Source of the DNA: Sulfurisphaera tokodaii str. 7
GTDB lineage: Archaea > Thermoproteota > Thermoprotei_A > Sulfolobales > Sulfolobaceae
DNA length: 64,000 bases
Reading direction: 5' to 3'
Assembly: GCF_000011205.1 (NCBI RefSeq)
Contig: NC_003106.2
Coordinates: 2,184,001-2,248,000 of the forward strand
The position numbers and the translations under genes were made by a program. The stretch's first letter is position 1; each line of letters starts with the position of its first letter. The notes below the pieces were generated by a model. The model did not search any database, was not told the origin of the DNA, and was given only the letters and a program-made list of their open reading frames with translations. Shown one piece after another: positions 52,258 to 59,250 of this stretch.

Positions 52258-52827
52258 ATGCTGATAGAGGGAAGGAATATAAAAGTTATTAAAGCGGGAG
52301 AAGAATATGCAGAGAAATTTTTTGAATATTTGCAGATTTTAAAGGATGACCCCGACAACTATACTATAATAAGATATGAGGACGTAAAGTTAGAAAACGT
52401 AAAGAAGATAAAATGGAATGACAATCCAATGTTCCTAGCAGTTGCGGAGGAGAAAGTTATTGGTTCGGTTCAGTTAATAAGGGGAAAATACTTTGGGTTA
52501 AACAAACAACCTCATGTTGCTGAAATTGCTTATTCTATAGCTAAAGAATTTAGAGGTAAGGGATTGATTTACGCACTAATATATAAAGCTCTTAAAGAAA
52601 TGCATGAAATTAAGATTATAACTGCCTGGGTAGATGAGAGGAATTTAAGATCTCAGAAAGTATTGGAAAAGTTAGGCGCTAAATTATTATGCAAAATAAA
52701 TAACTTTATGTATTCTTTAAGGGAGGGAATTTATGTTAATATGCTGTTTTATTCAGGAAATGTGGAAGAAATGACGAAAAGAGCTAAAGAAGAGGCAAAG
52801 AGAAAAGGTGTTAGGGAATTTTTATGA
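52258..52827 (+). CDS. GNAT-family N-acetyltransferase
   Basis: A 189-residue GNAT protein. The acetyl-CoA loop FRGKGLIYALIYKAL (about 99-113) is the R/Q-x-x-G-x-G/A motif, followed by AWVDERNLRSQKVLEKLGA, which is typical of motif B. The C-terminal 40 residues (EEMTKRAKEEAKRKGVREFL) are extra and basic. The substrate (ribosomal protein, other protein or small molecule) is unknown. It lies at the border of the mobile region. Confidence 0.83.
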   Translation: MLIEGRNIKVIKAGEEYAEKFFEYLQILKDDPDNYTIIRYEDVKLENVKKIKWNDNPMFLAVAEEKVIGSVQLIRGKYFGLNKQPHVAEIAYSIAKEFRGKGLIYALIYKALKEMHEIKIITAWVDERNLRSQKVLEKLGAKLLCKINNFMYSLREGIYVNMLFYSGNVEEMTKRAKEEAKRKGVREFL

Positions 52828-52916
52828 AGTTATTTATATAAAAACTTGAGTTTTTATATATTTGATGAATTTTGCCTTTCTCTTTTGACTTCACAACTAA
52901 GTATTTCAATAGTCTT

Positions 52917-53230
52917 GTGGCAATGTCAATGTGTAATTATTGTGAATAAAGTAAAAAGTCATAAAACGCATTTGCTTAGAATTAAATTCACTTAATTACT
53001 AAGAGTATGATAATATAAAATCAGTTTATTAAATATAACTGAAAATAATCTCTTAATTTTTCATAATCAAGGATAAGAGAGAACTTTTCTAGTAAAGAGT
53101 TCTTACATTTTATAATCTAGATATAATCTCATTAAGTATTATTATGCCAGTTAGGTTATGTAATATTTGTTTTTCATATAAAAATTTTGTTAATAAAGTA
53201 AATTATGTTAATTATGCATTGGACGCTCTC
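52917..53230 (-). mobile_element. MITE: internally deleted, reversed copy of the IS at 55.4 kb
   Basis: This 0.3-kb segment has the two ends of the IS at 55410-56715 without the transposase. Its right end (about 53175-53230, ending GGACGCTCTC) matches the reverse complement of the IS left end over about 55 bp. Its left part (about 52927-53100) matches the reverse complement of the IS right end, including the region just after the transposase stop. It is therefore a non-autonomous derivative in opposite orientation. The left terminus is degraded (the first ~10 bases do not match). Confidence 0.8.
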
Positions 53231-53234
53231 AGAT

Positions 53235-53408
53235 ATGTTTACTGAAGCTGGGGTTTATGTGAAGAAAAATGGAAAATGGAGGATGTTTGCATTAGCCCAC
53301 TATAAGTATGATAACCCCTGTAAATGGTTTAGCAATCTTTGCTGGTTTCATACTCCTATTAATTGTATATTATATTATTCACCAATATTATTTCTGATGA
53401 AATATTAA
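53235..53408 (+). pseudogene. Short protein-like frame next to the MITE
   Basis: An open frame of 57 codons starts five bases after the MITE end. Its first half (FTEAGVYVKKNGKWRMFALA) reads like a protein and the second half is hydrophobic with several Cys. I do not recognise it. It may be a gene whose 5' end was replaced by the MITE. Confidence 0.3.
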
Positions 53409-53455
53409 ACGAAAATAGAAGGATTTTTAAATTAGTTTTTCCTTCTTATTTTATC

Positions 53456-53773
53456 GTGGTTTGTGAGAAGTGGGAATTAAAGTTCATGTTTAGGAAGAGG
53501 ATAAATGACCTTGAAGAGTTATCAGAGTTTTTAGCTAGTGAATTTCCTCATGAAGAGGTAGTAATGTTGATCTTTGATAAGCTGTATTTGCTTAGGGAGG
53601 ACCCTAAGAAATACGCTAGGGAGAAATTAAAGAATCAAACCGATAAGGACGGGAGGCCTTTATTCTCGATAGAAGTAACCGGAGATATAAGGATAATTTA
53701 TAGTTTTGACTCAAAAGGTTGTACAGTTTTTATTTGGAGGATTGGGAAGCATAAGAAGGCTTACCGTTTCTAG
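53456..53773 (+). CDS. RelE/ParE-superfamily toxin (orphan)
   Basis: With GTG 53456 as start the protein has 105 residues. The RelE-like signature is in the C-terminal half: LREDPKKYAREKLK, then GRPLFSIEVTGDIRIIYSFD and VFIWRIGKHKKAYRF, which is close to the usual R-I-x-Y and I-G-H-R/K-x-x-Y-R pattern. The toxins cleave mRNA in the ribosome or poison gyrase. No antitoxin frame lies directly upstream on the same strand; the region there is MITE and a broken frame. The toxin may be inactive, or may be held by a distant antitoxin. Confidence 0.7.
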   Translation: MVCEKWELKFMFRKRINDLEELSEFLASEFPHEEVVMLIFDKLYLLREDPKKYAREKLKNQTDKDGRPLFSIEVTGDIRIIYSFDSKGCTVFIWRIGKHKKAYRF

Positions 53774-53870
53774 CCCTAACTTTCTTAAGCGTTAACTCCT
53801 TTAACTTTTCTAACTCCTCATCACTTTCAATTGTTACGTAATAGTATTCCCCATCTCTTCCACTCTTCAT
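53730..53870 (-). CDS. Small hypothetical protein overlapping the RelE toxin gene
   Basis: A 46-codon frame (MKSGRDGEYYYVTIESDEEL, then EKLKELTLKK) is antisense to the relE 3' end over its last 15 codons. The charged, helix-prone composition looks protein-like. It could be a truncated element gene. There is no other support. Confidence 0.3.
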   Translation of the reverse strand: MKSGRDGEYYYVTIESDEELEKLKELTLKKVRARNGKPSYASQSSK

Positions 53871-54031
53871 AATTATATGTTTGTTACAAGCATTAAAAAG
53901 GATATGGTAATTATTCTCATTGAATTTTGAAAAATTGGATTGAATATACTAAATCTGCATATATGGGATCCGATGGGGAAAATGATGCTTGAAATAAATT
54001 CAGTTTAGTTCGTAATTTACTGAGAAAAATT

Positions 54032-54259
54032 CTATTTAACTTTCTTTTCTAACTCCTCAACCCTTCTCTTTAACTCCTGGACTTCCTTAATCACCTCTTC
54101 CAGGCTCATTTTATTTCCTTCCTTTTCCCTCATGTAGCACTCAAAAGCATCTTTCAATACTTCATAAACGCTTACTTTCCTCTTCTCAGCTTCATCAACT
54201 ATCTTCTTCCATAACTCCTCATCGGGGAAGTAAACTGACTTGTAACCGGGTCTAGGCAT
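54032..54259 (-). CDS. Ribbon-helix-helix (CopG-like) DNA-binding protein with C-terminal coiled coil
   Basis: A 75-residue protein: RHH fold at about 5-48 (YKSVYFPDEELWKKIVDEAE, then KVSVYEVLKDAFECYM) and a leucine-rich coiled coil at about 52-75 (EEVIKEVQELKRRVEELEKK). This is the form of plasmid copy-control or virus RHH regulators. Its promoter region holds repeated TGTAC words that could be its operator. The gene belongs to the mobile region rather than to the core chromosome. Confidence 0.75.
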   Translation of the reverse strand: MPRPGYKSVYFPDEELWKKIVDEAEKRKVSVYEVLKDAFECYMREKEGNKMSLEEVIKEVQELKRRVEELEKKVK

Positions 54260-54261
54260 TT

Positions 54262-54356
54262 TACCTCAATATACTTTATTGTACTTTAATATAAAAACTT
54301 TATTGTACCATAATGTACCACAAAATTTAAATATATGAAAGTATAATATGGTACAT
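54262..54356. promoter_or_regulatory. Divergent promoter with repeated TGTAC words
   Basis: TTTATTGTAC occurs twice (about 54269-54278 and 54299-54308), and further TGTAC or GGTAC words follow near 54314 and 54351. These are candidate sites for the RHH protein encoded to the left. A TATA-like TTTAAATATA at about 54327-54336 would start the rightward guide RNA near 54356. Confidence 0.45.
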
Positions 54357-54425
54357 GACGGGGTCAAATGGTGATGAGGGACGACGGAATAACGCATGAT
54401 GAGCCTGTTACGGGCTGACCCCGCC
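54357..54425 (+). ncRNA. C/D box guide sRNA inside the mobile region, with terminal stem
   Basis: Plus strand: C GTGATGA (54371-54377), C' ATGATGA (54396-54402), 12-nt guide (54403-54414), D CTGA (54415-54418). A D'-like CGGA lies at 54385-54388. GGGGTCA (54360-54366) pairs with TGACCCC (54416-54422) and closes the RNA with a 7-bp stem. A TATA box lies about 27 bp upstream. The D guide is complementary to CCCGUAACAGGC. GC content is far above its surroundings. The upstream guide is short or absent. Confidence 0.72.
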
Positions 54426-54636
54426 TCATACTTCTTTGTACTTTATAACTAATAACTTTAATCCTGCCCAGATCTCAAAAATTTTTCCTTATTTGAGCAA
54501 ACTCTTGTGATAATGGAAAAAGGATTAAAATTTCTTTAATCCTACTGGAAAGTGATTAATACTTTTGAGCAAGTATACTTCTTTTAACCATTTAGCAGTA
54601 TTTTGGTGCAGAAATGAAATATACGCTCTTTTTGTT
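54426..54636. other. Short gene-free stretch with decayed integrase tail
   Basis: On the minus strand the first ~80 bases left of the integrase stop still read like integrase (KSVYFISAPKY), interrupted by stops. The rest holds a T-rich run after the guide RNA that could end its transcript, and nothing else I can support. Confidence 0.4.
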
Positions 54637-55299
54637 TCACTCTCTTTTCATTATTTTGATAATTCTATGCTCTATGTCTATCTGGTCGATTTTAAGGCTC
54701 AGAACTTCCCCTACTCTTAAACCAGTATCTGCTAAAATCAACAAGAGGGCTTTAGCTCTTAAGTCATCGATATTTTTGAAAATCTTCTTTAGTGTATCTA
54801 ATGATAAGGGAGGAGGCTTATAATTAAACTTCCTTTTAGGTAATTTGAAGGAATCATATAATTCTTTTGCTACTCTGGAATTTTTCGATTTTATTATTTC
54901 CTTAATAAATAGTTTGAGAGCCATTGCATAGTGCTTATTTGATGCAGACTTCATATAGTCGCCTAAGTACTGCCAAATTAAATTAATGAAAAAGTTCCGG
55001 AGCCCTTTATCTCTTACCGCTTTAATAATAACACTTAAAGCAATAGTCGGGTCTACCACTACGGTCCTTAAGCCATGAATTATATCTGAGAGTTCTTCAA
55101 TTGTAAGGAGTTCTGCACGCTTCTCAATTACTTCATCTGGGATCCTCTGTATTTTTCCGTTAACGTAACGGTTTAATTTACTCCTATTCACTCTAACTTG
55201 TCGTGATACGTATGATAGTGCATGTTTCTCTATAGCCTTTTGGATTATCTTTAACTTCTTCTCATCATCTAACTTTGAAACGTCGATTTTTGGGCATGT
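54637..55299 (-). pseudogene. Tyrosine-recombinase integrase fragment (plasmid type), broken at both ends
   Basis: The open frame covers 221 codons. It has the N-terminal region typical of crenarchaeal plasmid integrases (ALSYVSRQVRVNRSKLNRYV, then GKIQRIPDEVIEKRAELL), a core-binding part and the first catalytic box with its Arg (LADTGLRVGEVLSL). It stops at IIKIMKRE, before the H-x-x-R and Tyr boxes, and past the stop the frame is broken further. At the 5' side it begins after an in-frame stop without a start codon; a GTG at 55191 is the first usable start. It cannot be an active recombinase. It is a different integrase from the SSV-type one at 57.3 kb. Confidence 0.75.
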
Positions 55300-55382
55300 T
55301 CACTAAGTAGTGTGTATTACATTATTGCATATTTACCCTTTGCTTTTGCATTAACGTAATATTCTATAAAAGGAGAAGAACG

Positions 55383-55409
55383 TAAAATGGCGCCGCGGGC
55401 AGGACTCGA
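55383..55409 (-). repeat. Left attachment site: 27-bp copy of the tRNA-Asn 3' end
   Basis: This sequence is identical to 57412-57438, which is the 3' part of tRNA-Asn including its CCA and four bases beyond. Such direct repeats mark the ends of elements integrated in tRNA genes. The copy is cut off at 55409 by the IS that starts at 55410. Confidence 0.85.
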
Positions 55410-56715
55410 GAGAGCGTCCAATGTGTAATTAACGTAATTTACTTTATTAACAAAATTTTTATAGAAAAAGCGAGAATTACAGAACCCAATTGGATAATAA
55501 TGCTTAAGGGGGATTACGCCTAGGTTATACAATGGGCATCGAAATTTACCAAAGCGTAATCCCCCAATTGGGTTGGAAGAGTAAATATCTTTTGGATTGC
55601 GAGGAGATCTTGAAAGATGATGTGATCAGAAGGGAGTTTGAGGGTTTCAAGTTCACTCAATATGACCCCTTGACTTACTTGAAGATGCTGATTGTTATGG
55701 TACTCTATAGAGAGTCTTATAGGGGGACAATTGAACTCGCAGCTACAAATATTGTGGTAAAGCGTTTCCTCAAAGTTAAAGAGATCCCATCAAAGTCCTC
55801 ACTACACTGGTTTGTCCACAAGTTTGGTGACAGAATAAGGGATTTACTCCTCAAGGTATTTAGAAGATTTGAATCACTCGTTGAAGAAGAACAACTCCCA
55901 ACACATCATCTACTAGCAGAGGAGAAGTTTGGAAGGGATATAAGGTTACTTGACAGTTTTCCCGTTGAGTTACCTAATGGTAAGAAGAGTATTGAGACTC
56001 ATATTGAGAAGTTATTGCTTGATTTGAGGGAGATTGATTCTAAGAGGAAGCCTCATGAGGTGCTTGCTTCACTTGATGAGGGAAAGAGGGAGGAGCTTTT
56101 CTCCCATTTCCCTAGGGATTATACTGTTAGGGAGCATGAGGGGAGTTGGGGTAGGAAGTGGGGTAGGGCTTGGTTTGGGGGGAAGTGTTTTGCTGAGGTT
56201 TCTTCTAAAACCCTTATGGTATCTAAGGTTGAGTTAGTTTTAGCTAATGTTTCTGATTCGAGGTCTCCTATTGTGCCTAATGTGGTTACGCTTGTGGATA
56301 GGGGGTTTGTGGAGAGGGGTAAGGTAATTAGGGCTAGAAAGGGTTTGGGAGTTTTGAGGAGTGGTGTTGAGTTTTTTGGGATTTTTCTCAAGGAGCACAT
56401 GAGGTGTTATGCTAGGAGTTTAGAGGTGTTGAATACTTTCGCTAATCTCGTAGGTTTAGCTTATAATATTCAGCGGTTTAGGGCTCTTAGGAAGAGGCGA
56501 GTCTTACACTAGAAAAACTCTGTGTGAAAGCATGTTAGAAAAGTTCTCTCAGCTTGGATTATCGAAAATTGCGAGATTATTTGTAATTGTATTTAATAAA
56601 CTGATTTTATATTATCACACTTGTCGTAATTAAGTGAATTTAATTCTGAGCAAACGTTTTTTATAACTTTTTACTTTATTTAGTTATTTACATTAATTAC
56701 ACATTGGACGCTCTC
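55410..56715 (+). mobile_element. Insertion sequence, 1.3 kb, IS5-like DDE group
   Basis: Terminal inverted repeats begin GAGAGCGTCCAATGTGTAAT at the left end, with the reverse complement (ending GGACGCTCTC) at 56706-56715; similarity continues inwards for about 45 bp. One transposase gene fills the middle. The flanks TCGA (left) and ACGA (right) could be an imperfect 4-bp target duplication. It sits exactly at the edge of the attachment site and interrupts the rejoined integrase frame. A deleted relative lies at 52917-53230. Confidence 0.88.
55532..56512 (+). CDS. IS5-like DDE transposase
   Basis: A 326-residue transposase. The first catalytic Asp is in RLLDSFPVEL (about 135), the second in TLVDRGF (about 255) and the Glu in VEFFGIFLKEHMRCYARSLE (about 280-300), which is followed by the family's typical tail (VLNTFANLVGLAYNIQRF). 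It appears complete and unbroken. Its GC content is higher than that of the neighbours, which fits foreign origin. The start is ATG 55532, 122 bp inside the left terminus. Confidence 0.85.
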   Translation: MGIEIYQSVIPQLGWKSKYLLDCEEILKDDVIRREFEGFKFTQYDPLTYLKMLIVMVLYRESYRGTIELAATNIVVKRFLKVKEIPSKSSLHWFVHKFGDRIRDLLLKVFRRFESLVEEEQLPTHHLLAEEKFGRDIRLLDSFPVELPNGKKSIETHIEKLLLDLREIDSKRKPHEVLASLDEGKREELFSHFPRDYTVREHEGSWGRKWGRAWFGGKCFAEVSSKTLMVSKVELVLANVSDSRSPIVPNVVTLVDRGFVERGKVIRARKGLGVLRSGVEFFGIFLKEHMRCYARSLEVLNTFANLVGLAYNIQRFRALRKRRVLH

Positions 56716-56717
56716 AC

Positions 56718-56906
56718 GAGACAACTGTTGATGAGGTTAAGGAATTCCTAAATTATATTAAGGAAAATAATAATGCTATAAAGGAGTTTACAGAGATAGT
56801 CCAAGACTTTGGAGACCGTGATAAGGCAAATAGGTTCATAAAGTTCTGCCAAGACCACAGGTTTTGTGAACCGAGAGGAATGGATATTTTCGAAATTCAT
56901 CTCTAA
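56718..56906 (+). pseudogene. int(C) remnant of an SSV-type integrase
   Basis: The frame directly after the IS (TTVDEVKEFLNYIKENNNAI, then DRDKANRFIKFCQDHRF) ends after 62 codons. If the IS and target duplication are removed, it continues in frame from the MAPRAGLE encoded by the left att site, as expected for the C-terminal half of a gene cut at its att site. DRDKANRFIKFCQDHRF resembles the core-binding region of SSV integrases. The catalytic domain is gone. The assignment depends on this reconstruction. Confidence 0.5.
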
Positions 56907-56958
56907 CACGGCGGGGTTGAATTTTTTGAAATTCAATTTTTCAACTATCATGTACATT

Positions 56959-57058
56959 TTATGGCACGGTTTCCCAAAAAAATGTTATAATTTCTTTTCG
57001 TTTTGCACGCCGTGAGCGAAAAAATAATATAACAAAATTTTGGGAAATCGTGCCATAA
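56959..57058. repeat. 100-bp imperfect palindrome
   Basis: Arms 56959-57000 and 57017-57058 are inverted copies with a few mismatches; the outer ends read TTATGGCACGG and its complement, and the centre contains a small CACG/CGTG element. It could form a long hairpin or cruciform. It may be a MITE or a replication or partition site of the lost element. It does not code for protein. Confidence 0.75.
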
Positions 57059-57265
57059 GTAGTCAGTCTCGTGATATTATTACTAAGCTCTTGTTAAAAT
57101 TCAATGCAAAAAATCGAATTTATCTAACGACTCCCACGCCACTCAATGCCCCCCGTGATTTATTCAATTTTTTGCTTTGTTAAGGAATCTTTATCACAAA
57201 CTTTCAACTCCACGACTGATTTGATAATTATCAACGCTTTTAAGCTGAGGGCGTGATAATAGATT
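57059..57265. other. Non-coding remnant of the provirus before int(N)
   Basis: I see no gene here. Short inverted repeats around GTGATAA/TTATCAC words occur near 57190-57255, and a TATA-like box at about 57228-57240 may serve the int(N) frame. Confidence 0.35.
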
Positions 57266-57481
57266 ATGGGTAATAAAGTTTTCACTTTTGGTGATATCAG
57301 AATAAGGGAAGTTAAGGGAAAGTATTATGTTTACTTAATAGAGAAGGACAATGAAGGTAAGAGAAGGGACCGTTACTTGGGTCCTTTATCTGAGGTCGTG
57401 CAATTTTATGTTAAAATGGCGCCGCGGGCAGGACTCGAACCTGCGACCACCGGGTTAACAGCCCGGCGCTCTGCCAGCTGA
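57266..57481 (+). pseudogene. int(N): N-terminal fragment of an SSV-type integrase, overlapping tRNA-Asn
   Basis: The first 50 residues (FGDIRIREVKGKYYVYLIEK, then RDRYLGPLSEVVQFYVKM) closely follow the SSV1-type integrase N-terminus (GD-x-x-RE-KG-YYVY, RY-GPL-x-VV). The frame then reads through the attachment site as MAPRAGLEPATTGL and stops inside the tRNA gene. This is the expected product when an SSV-type element integrates through an att site inside its own integrase gene. The rest of the gene should lie next to the other att copy, where a remnant is present. Confidence 0.85.
57412..57438 (-). repeat. Right attachment site (inside tRNA-Asn)
   Basis: This is the partner of 55383-55409, identical over 27 bp. 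It covers the tRNA 3' end with the encoded CCA and extends five bases beyond into int(N). Confidence 0.85.
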
Positions 57482-57492
57482 GCTACCGCGGC
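57417..57492 (-). tRNA. tRNA-Asn (anticodon GTT) with encoded CCA
   Basis: The acceptor is GCCGCGG/CCGCGGC, the anticodon stem is CCGGG/CCCGG with loop CTGTTAA (anticodon GTT), the T arm is GCAGG/CCTGC, and the discriminator is G followed by CCA in the DNA. The other three tRNAs in this window lack an encoded CCA. A TATA-like TTTATATA lies upstream at about 57499-57508. It is the integration site of the provirus; the 3' end now comes from, or was restored by, the element's att site. Confidence 0.95.
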
Positions 57493-57681
57493 ACATATAT
57501 ATAAATCATTTTATCTTTTATGATTTTCGTTTGTTAATGAGAGTAGATTCACTTTAGTATTTAGGTACTTCTTGTTTGTTATATTTTATTCTCCTTCTGA
57601 TAATTTTTACTCTTTTCATGAAACTACAATGGGGCTCTTTTCATTTAAGTATAAAGAGGGAAGATAGCTACTGAGGGTAGT

Positions 57682-58290
57682 TTAATTAATTAATACTATA
57701 ACATATTGTATTTCAAAGAACTTTGTATCCCAAATAGGGAGTAAAATAAGTGTACCAGATTTAACGTTTCCTACATGTGCTGTCACGTTATATAATATAA
57801 ACCCATTTAATGATTGGTTAAGTTGAGTTACGCTAAAGTTATATAAATAACCACTTATCTGGTCTGTATAAATTGAATCATTATATAGTTTATAATATGA
57901 TATGTTAAAATAGAGTTTAAATGATATAGTAGAGTTAGGTGATGTAACTATGAAATTTGGTTGGATAAAGAATACGTTTTTTTCTTGTGATAATGGTGAT
58001 ATAAATTCTTGTGCTTGCGTACTACCGTAAGAAATATTATATCGAGTTATTGTACCATTCAATCCAGCTAACATTGCACTTATAGACTTAGAATAACTAA
58101 CATTGCTTAATACATATACAGGTGGTATTTTATTATTTTCAGTTTCTCCATTATTCTTTTGTACTATGATTCTATTGGGAGAAGAGGCTCCGTAATAACC
58201 ATAGTAATATGAGGTAGCATAAAGCACGATAAATGCTATCACTAGAGAAAATAGTACGCCGGCTATAGCGGCTACTAATAATTTATTCAT
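57682..58290 (-). CDS. Membrane-anchored extracellular protein of unknown function
   Basis: I do not recognise this 202-residue protein. It has one N-terminal membrane helix (about 5-28) with no clear signal cleavage site, then an outside domain rich in Tyr, Asn, Ser and sequons (for example FNISYYKLYNDSIY) and a hydrophobic final strand. It is divergent from the membrane-bound HTH protein, with 85 bp between them, so it may be that regulator's target. Confidence 0.6.
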   Translation of the reverse strand: MNKLLVAAIAGVLFSLVIAFIVLYATSYYYGYYGASSPNRIIVQKNNGETENNKIPPVYVLSNVSYSKSISAMLAGLNGTITRYNISYGSTQAQEFISPLSQEKNVFFIQPNFIVTSPNSTISFKLYFNISYYKLYNDSIYTDQISGYLYNFSVTQLNQSLNGFILYNVTAHVGNVKSGTLILLPIWDTKFFEIQYVIVLIN

Positions 58291-58375
58291 ATGTTAGTTT
58301 TATGTTTGAAATACTTTAAATAACTATTCCAATCATCAAGGAAAATTTTATTTTAGGATAATATGACATAAATAT

Positions 58376-58801
58376 ATGGAATTAGAGTTATCACCGCCAA
58401 CTAAAAGAGTTTATTATTATTTGTTAAAGAAGAAGGAGGCTACTTTGAGGCAAATCCAAGAAGATCTAGGTTTTGCTTCAGTAAGTGCAGTTAGATATCA
58501 CATAAAGAAGCTCTTAGAATATGGTTTAGTTAAAGAGACATTAGATGGGAAATATACTATTAATAAAATAATTTTAGATGATGATTATATAGTAATTTTC
58601 AATAATATTTTACCCAAAAGTATATTCTTTGCCTCATTCTTCTTAACCTCTACTATTCTTCTTATTCTTCTTATGTTTTCTCACCCATTCGCTATGGAAA
58701 TATTTGCTTCTCTAATTAGTTTTATGGCTAGTGGTGTATTTCTTTTAGATGCTATTAAGAGATATCTTAGATTCGAAAGGACCATAAAGAGTGGGGAATA
58801 A
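58376..58801 (+). CDS. Winged-helix transcriptional regulator with membrane anchor
   Basis: A 141-residue protein. Residues about 1-65 are an ArsR-like winged helix (PPTKRVYYYLLKKKEATLRQ, then GFASVSAVRYHIKKLLEYGL). Residues about 78-125 form two membrane helices, followed by a short basic tail. It is therefore a membrane-bound one-component regulator that could sense a membrane or envelope signal. It is divergent from the membrane protein on its left. Confidence 0.8.
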   Translation: MELELSPPTKRVYYYLLKKKEATLRQIQEDLGFASVSAVRYHIKKLLEYGLVKETLDGKYTINKIILDDDYIVIFNNILPKSIFFASFFLTSTILLILLMFSHPFAMEIFASLISFMASGVFLLDAIKRYLRFERTIKSGE

Positions 58802-58831
58802 TTTTATTAATTTTAAAAATAATTAAATATT

Positions 58832-59200
58832 ATGTCTCAACAATTTAATCCAATCGAGGTAGCAAAACTTCCCTACACAAAAAGAAACGAAATATTAAAT
58901 TCAACTTTACAATTTTTGCTCTCATTAGATGAAAATACTATAGTCAAAACGCTGACAGACGTTCTTACTGTTTTAGCTTCAAAAGCTACTGATGAAGAGT
59001 ATAAAAATTGGTGTGATAGCATGTTAAGGTTAGTTTCTATGTATGATGACAAGGTAATTAAGGCTATAGTAACACTAAGAATGAAAGCTGTAAGTAATTT
59101 ACCAAAGAATTTAGCTGAGAGAGACAGTAAAATATTGAATGAGGTATTAAGTAATTTAGATCCTTCAGTTAAAGAAAAAATAATTAGAAATATTAAATAA
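58832..59200 (+). CDS. Conserved helical protein of unknown function
   Basis: This 122-residue protein has no family I can name. It is all helical and soluble (VAKLPYTKRNEILNSTLQFL, then LTDVLTVLASKA and VIKAIVTLRMKAV), like a HEAT-type or helical-bundle adaptor. It starts 31 bp after the membrane-bound regulator on the same strand, so the two are likely co-transcribed. It ends where a guide RNA on the other strand ends. Confidence 0.6.
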   Translation: MSQQFNPIEVAKLPYTKRNEILNSTLQFLLSLDENTIVKTLTDVLTVLASKATDEEYKNWCDSMLRLVSMYDDKVIKAIVTLRMKAVSNLPKNLAERDSKILNEVLSNLDPSVKEKIIRNIK

Positions 59201-59250
59201 TCAGCCGGGGATATTCTACTCATCTATCATTACATCGACCCTCATCATAA
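59199..59250 (-). ncRNA. C/D box guide sRNA over the stop codon of the aldolase gene
   Basis: Minus strand: C ATGATGA (59242-59248), 11-nt guide GGGTCGATGTA (59231-59241), D' ATGA (59227-59230), a GATGA-cored C' at about 59220-59226, then a guide of about 12-15 nt, and D CTGA (59201-59204). The C box includes the TGA stop codon of the aldolase gene (59245-59247), so the RNA would be cut from that mRNA's 3' end. The D' guide is nearly the same as the D guide of the RNA at 61.8 kb, in the same register, which supports both. Confidence 0.6.

Noticed and set aside
53971-54024. ATGATGC ... CTGA as a C/D RNA
   Set aside because: The C box is imperfect, no inner boxes exist, and the stretch is plain AT-rich DNA.
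54637-55191. The plasmid-type integrase fragment as the C-terminal half of the tRNA-Asn element's integrase
   Set aside because: It lies outside the att repeats, runs in the opposite direction and carries an N-terminal region of a different integrase type.
56748-56957. Minus-strand open frame of 69 codons
   Set aside because: It is antisense to the int(C) remnant, which reads more like protein and connects to the att site.
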